From: Candidatus Methanocrinis natronophilus
GTDB lineage: Archaea; Halobacteriota; Methanosarcinia; Methanotrichales; Methanotrichaceae
Direction: 5' to 3'
Length of the DNA stretch: 35,120 nucleotides
Assembly (NCBI GenBank): GCA_029167045.1
Contig: JARFPK010000024.1
Location: forward strand, 1 to 35,120
Below, in pieces: positions 18,039 to 24,958 of the stretch (the stretch's first letter is position 1; each line of letters starts with the position of its first letter). The notes under the pieces are model-generated. The model was not told the origin of the DNA and ran no database searches. It saw nothing but the letters and a program-made list of their open reading frames with translations. The translations under genes were made by a program, and so were the position numbers.

Positions 18039-18969
18039 ATGTCAATGACATACATCAGGATCACTTTTTCAATCCTCCTGGCCTTCGGCCTTGTCGCCAG
18101 CTCGGGGGCATCTCTCGTCCCTGATGAGGCTCCCGCCCCCAATCTGGCGCTGATGGAAGGCCAGACCTCCGTGGAGGAGATGGCATCCATCCTGGACGAG
18201 GCGAGAGATCTCCTTCTCGAGAACGGCAAGATCGAAGGGCTGAAGGCCATCAGCGACCCCCATGGAGAGTTTTTCAGGGGCGAGCTCTACGTCTTCGCCT
18301 ACGACTTCAAGGGACGCTCCTCGCCCACCCCTATCTCCAAAAGCTGGTGGGCAGAAACAACCTCGACCTCGTCGACCCCAACGGCGTCCCCATGATCAAA
18401 AACCTGATGGCTGTGGCAGAGCGAGGCATGGGCTTCATCTACAATGTCTACCCCAACCCCGCCGCCGATAACGTCGATGAGCTGAAGCTCGTCGGCGTCC
18501 AGAAGGTCGACGATGACCTCTGGATAGGCTCCGGGATCTAAATCTCAGCCGAGCCGCCCCGGTCCAGCCTTCAGTATCGGGAAGCTCTGAGGAATTTCGT
18601 CGATGAGGCGGTGAACTATTCCATCGAGAACTGCAGAAAGAGAGCTCTTGCGGCCTTCAACGATCCTGCCGGGGAGTTCGTCCGGAAGGGCTCTACATCT
18701 TCGCATATGACTTCAACGGCACCGCCCTCGCCCTCGCCCTCGTCCCCCCCTTCCAGCCCGATATCGTCGGCGAGGTCCGGATCGATGTCGAAGACGTCAA
18801 TGGTGTCGCCTTCGTCCGGGATTTCATATCCCTGGCCAGGGGAGGGGGTGGGGAGTCGTACTATATCTATCCAAACCCCGAAAATGAGATCGCCGGGGAT
18901 CTGAAGCTCAGCCGCGTCTCGAAGGTCGACGAGACCTGGTGGCTCGGCGCCGGGATATATGAGCGGTAG
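18039..18969 (+). pseudogene. Exported tandem Cache-domain protein, decayed
   Basis: A signal peptide (ITFSILLAFGLVASSGAS) leads two copies of a small Cache-type sensor domain; such extracellular domains bind small ligands. Copy 1 has FFRGELYVFAYDF, the downstream NNLDLVDPNGVPMI, and ends VDDDLWIGSGI. Copy 2 has GLYIFAYDFNGTALA and ends VDETWWLGAGIYER. Three lesions are needed to break it: a one-base loss near 18311-18314, a TAA at 18539-18541 where copy 2 has Tyr, and a second one-base loss near 18685-18690. All three reading frames are used. No transmembrane signalling domain follows, so the intact form would have been a free periplasmic or surface protein of about 310 residues. Three independent lesions make true decay likely. 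Confidence 0.85.
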
Positions 18970-19011
18970 CGCATGCGGCCGCCGCCGGGGCTGATCCGGC
19001 CATATTTTTGC

Positions 19012-19078
19012 TTCGAGGATCGAATCGGGTCTATCTTGCTCCTCGAAGATCGCAACCGGTTTATCTCAGCTCGAAGAT
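19012..19078 (+). repeat. Three degenerate ~29-bp direct repeats upstream of the nitroreductase
   Basis: The units start at 19012, 19042 and 19070 with YTCGARGAT. The first two agree at 19 of their first 25 positions (including GGTYTATCT); the third is partial. They sit between the decayed Cache gene and the nitroreductase and could be operator sites. Confidence 0.5.
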
Positions 19079-19133
19079 ATCGATCATCGCCCAAGAAATA
19101 TCGGCCCATTGAGAGGCCGGGAGGAATATCTCC

Positions 19134-19646
19134 ATGATGGAACTTTTGCGCAAGAGAAGAAGCATCAGAAGTTACAGGGACCAGGATATCGACCCAGGGA
19201 TCGTGGAGCTTCTCAAGGAGGCGGCCCTCAGGTCGCCGACCTCCAGAAACTTCAGGCCCTGGAGGTTCGTCTTCGTAGAAGATAAAGAGAAGCTAGCGGC
19301 CCTCTCGAAGGCGAAGCCGTCGGGGTCGTCCTTCCTCGCGGGAGCGCGCCTCGGGGTCGTCGTCTGCGCCTATGATGACGAGTCGGACGTCTGGATAGAG
19401 GACTGCTCGATAGCATCGATAATCCTGCAGCTGGCGGGCTCGAGCCTCGGCCTCGGCTCCTGCTGGATCCAGATAAGGCTTCGGATGCACGACGGCTCGC
19501 AGACGAGCGAGGAGTACGTCAGGTCCGTCCTCGGCCTTCCCGCTGGATTGAAGGTGGAGTCGATCATAGCCTTCGGATATCCCGACGAGGAGAGGGGGCC
19601 GGTGCCGGTGGAGGAGCTCGAGAGGGAGAAGATCCTGTCGGGTTGA
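19134..19646 (+). CDS. Nitroreductase-family FMN oxidoreductase
   Basis: It has 170 residues in a typical nitroreductase fold: N-terminal MELLRKRRSIRSYRDQDI (FMN-phosphate-binding arginines), SPTSRNFRPWRFVFVED, and the central helix region SIASIILQLAGSSLGLGSCWIQ. This family reduces nitro groups, quinones or flavins with NAD(P)H; in methanogens the natural substrate is generally unknown. The start is an ATG-ATG pair at 19134, with GGGAGG about ten bases upstream. It is followed by a winged-helix gene on the same strand 74 bases later, a likely regulator. Confidence 0.88.
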   Translation: MMELLRKRRSIRSYRDQDIDPGIVELLKEAALRSPTSRNFRPWRFVFVEDKEKLAALSKAKPSGSSFLAGARLGVVVCAYDDESDVWIEDCSIASIILQLAGSSLGLGSCWIQIRLRMHDGSQTSEEYVRSVLGLPAGLKVESIIAFGYPDEERGPVPVEELEREKILSG

Positions 19647-19720
19647 GGGCCGCCAGGATAAGCACTACTCCCTCATCTCCCACCGAAAGGGAGATCTTCA
19701 GACCCGCCGATCCAATACCT

Positions 19721-20011
19721 ATGAAGGTCGGAAGAAAGGCGAAGCCCGAATCCCCCGAGGAGATGGCCCTCGTCCATCACGCCCTCGAAAACCCCATCAG
19801 AAGGAGGATGATCATCCTGATGGTGGAGGGATGTCTATCGGTCGAAGGGGTCGCCAAAGCCGTCGGACCGAAGATGCTCGACTACCACCTCCACCGGCTG
19901 GAGCTGGCGGGGCTGATCGAGGTCGACGACGGGAAGATAGCCCTGACGGAGTCGGGAGAGGCCTACGGCGGACTCGTCAAGTCCCAGGCGGAGAAGGGGG
20001 GCGCACGGTGA
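19721..20011 (+). CDS. Small winged-helix (ArsR-like) regulator
   Basis: It has 96 residues from the ATG at 19721. ALENPIRRRMIILMVEG begins the helix-turn-helix fold, AVGPKMLDYHLHRLELAGLI is the recognition helix region, and DDGKIALTESGEAYG is the wing. This is the ArsR-like layout common in archaea. No metal-binding cysteines are seen. The frame opens 26 codons earlier at a TTG overlapping the nitroreductase stop; that extension is Pro/Ser-rich and unlike the family, so ATG is preferred, although it lacks a clear ribosome binding site. It may control the nitroreductase. The DNA target is unknown. Confidence 0.75.
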   Translation: MKVGRKAKPESPEEMALVHHALENPIRRRMIILMVEGCLSVEGVAKAVGPKMLDYHLHRLELAGLIEVDDGKIALTESGEAYGGLVKSQAEKGGAR

Positions 20012-20376
20012 GATCAGAATACCCCCAGGAGTTCGGAGATCTCCCGCCACCGCCGCCAGGAGGCGGACGGCCTCTATCCTCGATTCTCCTCTCATCTTCA
20101 ATTTTTACTCCCCTCAAAACTTATACGTACTTATATTGTGGAAATATATTCTTAAAGATCTCCCTCAAGATCCCCGGTCCGACCGATCCAATCCCTGCCA
20201 TAGTTCGCGGCCTGCCTGCTGGGCCAATCGGAGGATGGAACGGTGGAGTAGGCAGGCGCCCTCTACTTCCGGCAGGAGGGGAGGAGGATCATGGGGCGGG
20301 GGCAAGACCCCTCTTCCGCCGATTAGTCTTGGGAGCGGGCCGTCTCCCCTCCCCCGTATATCAAGAGGACCACCCC
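20012..20376. other. 365-bp spacer with TATA elements and several hairpins (possible small RNA)
   Basis: No convincing protein gene lies here. A GC hairpin CCGCC-AGGA-GGCGG sits near 20055-20068, and a T5 tract near 20099 may end the regulator transcript. Two plus-strand TATA-like elements follow (CAAAACTTATACG about 20114-20126 and ACTTATATTG about 20128-20137). Downstream, GCCTGCCT (about 20212-20219) can pair perfectly with AGGCAGGC (about 20250-20257), and GGGAG/CTCCC form another small stem near 20333-20352. This could be a structured RNA or merely GC-rich spacer. Confidence 0.4.
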
Positions 20377-21240
20377 TCAGACCTCGGACTCCAGGGAATG
20401 CTCGATCAGCGCCCAGAGGAGGTCGGAGTCCTTCAGCATCCCGGCGAGCTTCTGATGGGCCGTCACCACCGGGAGCTGGTCGATCTTCTCTTTTCTCATA
20501 ACCTTCGCGCACTCCGAGACCTTGCTGCTCTTGATGGCGGTGACGGCGGGGACCATCGCCTGCTTGACGGGGATCTTGCGCAGGGCGATCCGCGAGACGC
20601 CGTAGTAGAAGCTGAGGGTGTCCCTGGTGCTCTCCCACGTCCACTCGTCCTCGTCGGAGGGCGAGGACATATCCGCCACCTCCACGGAGTCCTCTATGAC
20701 GGAGGCGTTAATCAGGTCTCGGTCTGAGACGATCCCCACCAGGTTCAGGTCGGAGTCTATCACCGGAGATGCCTGGACATCGGCGTACTCCATCACCGAC
20801 CCTGCCACCGGTAGGGGCATCTCATCCCAGAGGGCGACGGCGGTCTTCTCAAAGTACCTCTCGATCGGCCTTTTTATATCCAGGTCTGCCATCATCCGGA
20901 TTATGTCGGCGACGCTGACGATGCCGACCAATGCTCCATCCTCCACCGCTGGAAGACGCCTGATATCGTTCTCTGCCAGAAGCTTAGCCGCCTCCACTAT
21001 GCTATCGTCGGGATGGACGACGAGGGGGTCCCGGGTCATCAGGAGGGCGGTCTGGTCCTCCTCGGGGTTTCGAAGGAGGTCGGTCCTGGTGACCATCCCC
21101 ACCAGCTCTCCGCCCTTGACGACCGGAACACCGGAGACGTGCCTCTCCTTGAGGGTCTTCAATACCATGTCCCTGGAGCCGGGGATCGAGACGAAGGCGA
21201 CGTCTGCCACCATCACCTCTCTGACCGGAATTCCGTTCAA
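20377..21240 (-). CDS. Four-CBS-domain protein
   Basis: It has 287 residues made of four CBS repeats and nothing else: about 5-60 (VREVMVADVAFVSIPGS, MVTRTDLL), 65-125 (GIVSVADIIRMM), 140-190 (GIVSDRDLINAS) and 222-282 (VKQAMVPAVTAI, GMLKDSDLL). Paired CBS domains bind adenine nucleotides or SAM and act as energy or cofactor sensors. The start is a TTG that overlaps the last bases of the uspA-like stop (TTGA) with GGGGGAG six bases upstream; an in-frame ATG nine codons on would cut the first CBS strand. It is the third gene of the amidohydrolase-USP-CBS operon. Confidence 0.92.
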   Translation of the reverse strand: MNGIPVREVMVADVAFVSIPGSRDMVLKTLKERHVSGVPVVKGGELVGMVTRTDLLRNPEEDQTALLMTRDPLVVHPDDSIVEAAKLLAENDIRRLPAVEDGALVGIVSVADIIRMMADLDIKRPIERYFEKTAVALWDEMPLPVAGSVMEYADVQASPVIDSDLNLVGIVSDRDLINASVIEDSVEVADMSSPSDEDEWTWESTRDTLSFYYGVSRIALRKIPVKQAMVPAVTAIKSSKVSECAKVMRKEKIDQLPVVTAHQKLAGMLKDSDLLWALIEHSLESEV

Positions 21241-21674
21241 ATCTTCTCCCCCGGCACTGTCAGGACCGGCACCCTGGAGTTGCGGACGACCTTCTCGGCG
21301 ACGGACCCCAAAAGGAACTTGTCGAGGCCGGTCCGACCTACGCTCCCCATCACCAACACATCGAACCCGGACTGAGAGGAGAGCTTCAGAAGCTCCTCGC
21401 TGGGGTTGCCCTCGATCACCATCTTGGTAGAGGAGACAGCGGCCCTCGTCGCCATCTCCTCTACGTAACCTGTGGCGTCCTCCCCCTCTTTGATGAGGAG
21501 GCTTCTGATGCTCGCTATGGCCATATCCTCGGGAAGGTGGCTCAGCCGTCCCGTATCTGCGACGTAGACGATGGTGATCTCCCCTCCAGAGAGCCTGGCT
21601 AGCTCAATCCCCACCTCTGCCGCCCGCTCGCTCTGCTTCGAGCCGTCGGTTGCTATCATTATCCTCTCAAACAT
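21237..21674 (-). CDS. Universal stress protein (UspA family)
   Basis: It has 145 residues, the usual size, in an alpha/beta nucleotide-binding fold. It begins FERIMIATDGSKQSERAAEV, with the strand-1 Asp for the adenine pocket. The ATP-binding motif G-2x-G-9x-G-S is present exactly as GSVGRTGLDKFLLGS near 110-124, so it is likely an ATP-binding member. The ATG at 21674 has GAGG eight bases upstream. It starts ten bases after the amidohydrolase stop and overlaps the CBS gene, so all three are co-transcribed. The role is unknown beyond nucleotide-linked stress or energy signalling. Confidence 0.93.
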   Translation of the reverse strand: MFERIMIATDGSKQSERAAEVGIELARLSGGEITIVYVADTGRLSHLPEDMAIASIRSLLIKEGEDATGYVEEMATRAAVSSTKMVIEGNPSEELLKLSSQSGFDVLVMGSVGRTGLDKFLLGSVAEKVVRNSRVPVLTVPGEKI

Positions 21675-21684
21675 GAAAAAACCT

Positions 21685-22743
21685 CTATAAGACCGCCAGA
21701 ACGTCCGAGGGGGCGGCCCTCCTGACCAGGCTCGCCAGGGGATCTCTCACCCCCCACATCTTATCCGACCGATTATCGATGACCATAATTCTGCATCTCT
21801 TCCCGGGGCGGATGGCGCCAGCTTCGTCGTCAGCGCCCAAGATCCGAGCACCGTTTAGAGTGCAGATCATAAATACCTGTCTATCGTTATGCAGCAGCGC
21901 CTTGGATAGAAACTCCATCTCGGAGAAGAGGTCTGGGGAGTTGAGCATGACGTTGTCGGTCCCCAGGCCGACGAGGATCCCCATATCCAGCATCCGGCGG
22001 ACTTCTGGAAGCCCCACCCCGGTGACCAGGTTAGACCGGGGGCAGACGACGACGGGAACCCCCGCCTCCGCCACCATCTTCAGGTCCCCCTCCTCGGCTT
22101 TTGTGAGGTGGACGAGGAGGTCGGGCGATAGGCTGAGGGCGTCCTCGATGTCGTCTCTTCCCGATTCGCCGGCGTGGAGGGCGACCCGCTTCCCCTCGGA
22201 CCTCGCTCTCTCCACCACCTCCTCGACCAGGTATCTGGGATGGTCTCTCGTGCTGCTGATCCCCACCCCCCAGCACCTCTCGTCGACCCGGACCGATCCG
22301 GGATCAGGCCTCCCAAATACCCTTCCTATCATCCCAAAACCATCCATCGCCTCATAGAGCATATCGACCCCGTCGACCCCCCCCTCCCGGAAGTCGGCGA
22401 AGGCGCAGGTCCCGGACTTGGTCATAAAGGAGAGGGACCTTTTCATCCCCTCCACCTGCTCTCTCCGGGGGGTCTCTTGAAGGATCCGGTGCTTCAACCC
22501 TCCCGGCCCCACCAGCTCCTCGAGGGGGAGGTAGGGCGGGTCTTTGAGGACGGAGTCGCCTAGGTGGATGTGTCCGTTGACGAGGGCCGGGCATATTATC
22601 CCATCGAGGTCTGAGTCGATCCTCCCGGACCCGACCTCGGCTACGACCCCCCTCCGGAGGACGAGGTACCCCTCGAAGGGCTCGAAATCCTCGCCGAGGA
22701 GGATCGTTCCGGAGAGGATCCTCTCGCCTTCCACCTCTTCCAT
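21685..22743 (-). CDS. Amidohydrolase-superfamily deaminase (ATZ/TRZ/cytosine-deaminase-like)
   Basis: It has 352 residues. The full mononuclear-metal set is visible: H58-x-H60 in NGHIHLGDS, H190 and catalytic E193 in ALHAGES, H212 in LLVHLTKAE, and D263 in GLGTDNVML. A small N-terminal beta domain (1-50) and C-terminal segment frame the barrel, as in aminohydrolases acting on pyrimidine or purine rings. It is divergent from arfC, sharing a 56-bp region with a TATA element usable both ways, and heads an operon with UspA and CBS genes. In archaeal riboflavin/F420 synthesis the product of ArfC must be deaminated, and the enzyme is not generally assigned; this gene is a candidate by context. Other aminohydrolase substrates remain possible. 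Confidence 0.85.
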   Translation of the reverse strand: MEEVEGERILSGTILLGEDFEPFEGYLVLRRGVVAEVGSGRIDSDLDGIICPALVNGHIHLGDSVLKDPPYLPLEELVGPGGLKHRILQETPRREQVEGMKRSLSFMTKSGTCAFADFREGGVDGVDMLYEAMDGFGMIGRVFGRPDPGSVRVDERCWGVGISSTRDHPRYLVEEVVERARSEGKRVALHAGESGRDDIEDALSLSPDLLVHLTKAEEGDLKMVAEAGVPVVVCPRSNLVTGVGLPEVRRMLDMGILVGLGTDNVMLNSPDLFSEMEFLSKALLHNDRQVFMICTLNGARILGADDEAGAIRPGKRCRIMVIDNRSDKMWGVRDPLASLVRRAAPSDVLAVL

Positions 22744-22757
22744 GGGGTGGAGATGGG

Positions 22758-22778
22758 GGAGGCAAAATATTTAGCTTT
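22758..22778. promoter_or_regulatory. Shared divergent promoter of the amidohydrolase operon and arfC
   Basis: The near-symmetric AT core CAAAATATTTAG (22763-22774) sits alone in a 56-bp GC-rich gap. It is about 25 bases from the amidohydrolase ATG (22743), which suggests a leaderless mRNA, and about 32 from the arfC ATG (22800). One TATA core could therefore serve both genes. Confidence 0.65.
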
Positions 22779-22799
22779 CCTCCCCCGGATGAGAAGACC

Positions 22800-23465
22800 A
22801 TGGAAAGGCCCTTCGTCATCATCAACAGCGCCATGAGCGCCGACGGAAAGATCAGCTCTTTTCAGCGCGAGCAGGTGAGGATATCGGGGCCGGAAGATAT
22901 GGGCCGGGTGAGGGGCTTGCGGGCCGGCAGCGACGCCGTTATGGTGGGGGTGGGGACGGTCCTCGCCGACGATCCCGGGCTGAGGATCAAGTCTTCAGAC
23001 CACAGGAAGATGAGGAAGGATGAGGGGCTCTCAGAAGAACCCCTCCGCGTCGTCGTCGACAGCCTGGCGAGGACCCCCCTCGGATCTGAGGTGCTGGGGA
23101 AGGGGTCGATCCTCGCCGTCTCCAAAGCAGCGCCGGAGGAGAGGCTGGATCTCTTGAGGGATAAATGCGAGATCGCGGTCTGCGGCGATATTCGGGTTGA
23201 CCTACCTCTGCTATTATCGATTTTGCATAATAAAGGGGTAAGGCGACTGATGGTGGAGGGGGGCGCCACCCTCAACTGGTCCCTCATCGAGGCGGGGCTC
23301 GTCGACGAGATATCCGTCTACGTCGGGGCCATGATCATCGGTGGGGAAGGGGCGCCTACCCTGGTGGACGGCCCCGGCTTCTCCACCGACTACCCAAAGC
23401 TCTCCCTCATATCCGCCGACCGCCTCGACGACGGCGTACTTCTGCGGTGGCGGGTCCTCCGTTGA
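22800..23465 (+). CDS. arfC: 2,5-diamino-6-(ribosylamino)-4(3H)-pyrimidinone 5'-phosphate reductase
   Basis: It reduces the ribosyl side chain to ribityl with NAD(P)H in archaeal riboflavin and F420 (deazaflavin) synthesis. At 221 residues it corresponds to the stand-alone reductase domain of bacterial RibD, with a dihydrofolate-reductase-like fold. Motifs: INSAMSADGKISSF (8-21), GSDAVMVGVGTVLADDPGL (41-59), VVVDSLARTP, and the NADPH-binding VEGGATLNWSLI near 155-166. The archaeal enzyme lacks the deaminase domain of RibD, which is what makes the divergent amidohydrolase notable. The ATG is preceded by GGATGAGAAG. Confidence 0.93.
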   Translation: MERPFVIINSAMSADGKISSFQREQVRISGPEDMGRVRGLRAGSDAVMVGVGTVLADDPGLRIKSSDHRKMRKDEGLSEEPLRVVVDSLARTPLGSEVLGKGSILAVSKAAPEERLDLLRDKCEIAVCGDIRVDLPLLLSILHNKGVRRLMVEGGATLNWSLIEAGLVDEISVYVGAMIIGGEGAPTLVDGPGFSTDYPKLSLISADRLDDGVLLRWRVLR

Positions 23466-23520
23466 AGATGAGGATCTAGCTTCAGGCGATCATATCAGGA
23501 TCTCGTATGAGGATCTAATA
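23466..23520. repeat. Short GATCT-rich degenerate repeats between convergent genes
   Basis: ATGAGGATCTA occurs twice (about 23468-23478 and 23506-23516), with ATATCAGGATCTC and ATATCAAGATCTC between and after. No T-tract is seen. The function is unclear; it may be decayed spacer or weak terminator structure. Confidence 0.35.
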
Positions 23521-24222
23521 TCAAGATCTCATCCAGTCGTCCCAGACCTTCCCCATATCAGCCAGGACGGACGAGATCTTCTCCGCCATCTCGAAGGGGA
23601 TCCCCACCACCACGAACTCGTCCTCCAATCCAGCGTTCTTGGCGGCGCCGTCGCAGCCGAGGGATACGTTGACGTCCCCCTTCAGTATCGGCGAGGAGGT
23701 GGCGTCGACGCAGAAGGACTGGATCCCGGAGGTGTCGAAGTTCACCCTCCCCCCCACCTGGTAGAGGGCCGCCTGGACTACCCTCCTCGCCTGGAAGGGC
23801 TTTCCGACGAAGATGACGACGTCCGGCTTCGCCCCCATCTTCTCCAGGGGTCCGACGAGGGTGGCTACGGTCCTCCCCGCCTCCTGGGCCGGGAAGGAGG
23901 AGACGATCTTCGAGCCTGCCTCCTTCGTCTCTACCTTGTGGAGCTTCGAGAAGTATAGGTTCCCCGAAGATATGTTCTCTGGAAACTCGTTCAGGCCCAG
24001 GCCTGCCGATCCGCCCTTGCAGGAGTGGAGATCGGGTCCGGCTAGGGTCGTCTCCCCTCGCAGCCTCGCCGCCTGGACCATCTCGCAGTAGCGCAGCGGC
24101 TCATCGATCATCTTCAGATCCCCAGGGATCTCTGATGGGTCTCTGAATAGCTTCACGCCCACAGGGTTAGTTTCCAGGTGGAGTGTCTCCACCAGGGTCT
24201 TCGCCATAATATCAAGTTCCAT
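23521..24222 (-). CDS. DUF169 family protein
   Basis: It has 233 residues, the usual length of this archaeal/bacterial family of unknown function. Family-like features are the opening LHLETNPVGVKLFRD, RYCEMVQAARLRGETTL, LHSCKGGSAGLGL, and a C-terminal half with CVDATSSPILKGDVNVSLGCDGA. Cysteines in RYCEM, HSCKG, SFCVD and LGCDG are spaced as if they could bind a metal or cluster, but this is not proven. The ATG at 24222 has GAGGT ten bases upstream; a second in-frame ATG lies five codons later. It is monocistronic, convergent with arfC. Confidence 0.85.
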   Translation of the reverse strand: MELDIMAKTLVETLHLETNPVGVKLFRDPSEIPGDLKMIDEPLRYCEMVQAARLRGETTLAGPDLHSCKGGSAGLGLNEFPENISSGNLYFSKLHKVETKEAGSKIVSSFPAQEAGRTVATLVGPLEKMGAKPDVVIFVGKPFQARRVVQAALYQVGGRVNFDTSGIQSFCVDATSSPILKGDVNVSLGCDGAAKNAGLEDEFVVVGIPFEMAEKISSVLADMGKVWDDWMRS

Positions 24223-24389
24223 GGAGAATACCTCACTAGTCTATGCCTGCCTATGGGTTAGAGCCCGGCCTACATCACTCTTGCGCTTCAATGGCCTGAT
24301 CGATTTGAGCAGTAAGCTTTGGATCTTCTCGTAGGGTTACAGTATCAAAAGAATCTTGAGGAACGCCTGAATGTCACCTCTATGGCTCG

Positions 24390-24420
24390 GAGTTTTGATA
24401 TACTATATTATCCTATAGCA
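24390..24420 (+). promoter_or_regulatory. Promoter/operator of the toxin-antitoxin pair
   Basis: An AT-rich island GATATACTATATTATCC (about 24397-24413) supplies a TATA box about 22-30 bases before the antitoxin ATG at 24427, so the mRNA is probably leaderless. The overlapping inverted repeat CTATA-TTATCC-TATAG would suit autorepression by the antitoxin. The rest of the 204-bp spacer 24223-24426 shows no gene. Confidence 0.55.
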
Positions 24421-24426
24421 AGATAT

Positions 24427-24663
24427 ATGGCTGAGACGACGACGATAGTGATCCGTCAGGAGACGAAGTCTCGCCTCGACGAGCTGAAGCTCCACCCACG
24501 GGAGAGCTACAACGACGTCGTCGACCGGCTGGCCAGCATGGCCACGGATGATGAGCCCCTAAGCGAGGAGACGCTAAAGAGGATCGAAGAGGCTCTCGAC
24601 GACTTGAAAGCTGGCCGATACCGCACCGAGGAGGAGATGGAGGCCGAGCTGGGGCTTCGGTGA
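24427..24663 (+). CDS. Ribbon-helix-helix-type antitoxin
   Basis: It has 78 residues. MAETTTIVIRQETKSRLDEL gives the N-terminal beta strand and first helix of a ribbon-helix-helix DNA-binding domain, and ESYNDVVDRLASMA the second helix. The acidic C-terminal part (EEALDDLKAGRYRTEEEME) would wrap the toxin. The frame extends 36 codons upstream, but that stretch crosses the TATA island, so the ATG at 24427 is chosen. It overlaps the toxin gene by one base (TGATG), the normal antitoxin-toxin order. It would neutralise the toxin and repress its own promoter. Confidence 0.85.
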   Translation: MAETTTIVIRQETKSRLDELKLHPRESYNDVVDRLASMATDDEPLSEETLKRIEEALDDLKAGRYRTEEEMEAELGLR

Positions 24664-24926
24664 TGCACACCGTTATCTACTCGCAGGCCGCCCGGAAGGA
24701 TCTCAAGAGCCTTCCAGGAGATCTTTCAAAGAGGATCTTCCGCACCATCAGCGCCATCAAAGAGGATCCTTACTCCTACGTGAAGAAGATCAAGGGATCT
24801 GCGAACTCCCCCCTCTATTCTTTGAGGGTTGGATCCTACCGCGTGATTATGATGATCGAAGACGAGAGGATGATAATCTTCGTCATAGAGGTGGGAGATA
24901 GAAGCACTATCTACCGGAAATACTAG
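24663..24926 (+). CDS. RelE/ParE-family toxin
   Basis: It has 87 residues. VIYSQAARKDLKSLP is the typical N-terminal strand-helix of the family, LYSLRVGSYRVIMMIED the central sheet, and VGDRSTIYRKY the C-terminal strand with basic and aromatic residues. RelE-type toxins cut mRNA on the ribosome; ParE-type toxins poison gyrase. The basic RxGxYR pattern and RSTIYRKY end favour the RelE side, with moderate certainty. A GTG one codon earlier is also in frame; ATG at 24663 is chosen for the stop-start overlap. It is translationally coupled to the antitoxin. Confidence 0.87.
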   Translation: MHTVIYSQAARKDLKSLPGDLSKRIFRTISAIKEDPYSYVKKIKGSANSPLYSLRVGSYRVIMMIEDERMIIFVIEVGDRSTIYRKY

Positions 24927-24928
24927 CC

Positions 24929-24954
24929 CCAGGAGATCGCGGCCTTAATCCTGG
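24929..24954. terminator. Small hairpin between convergent genes
   Basis: CCAGGA (24929-24934) and TCCTGG (24949-24954) form a 6-bp stem with a 14-base loop, just after the toxin stop and just before the end of the convergent fusion gene. It is a possible bidirectional terminator, without a T-tract. Confidence 0.35.
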
Positions 24955-24958
24955 ACGA

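Noticed and set aside
19012-19078. Repeats considered as a small CRISPR array
   Set aside because: The units are degenerate, almost contiguous and without unique spacers between exact repeats; no cas genes are nearby.
19831-20727. 298-residue plus-strand frame spanning the regulator end, the spacer and the CBS gene
   Set aside because: It runs through three unrelated contexts, is Arg/Gly/Pro-rich, and overlaps well-supported genes in other frames.
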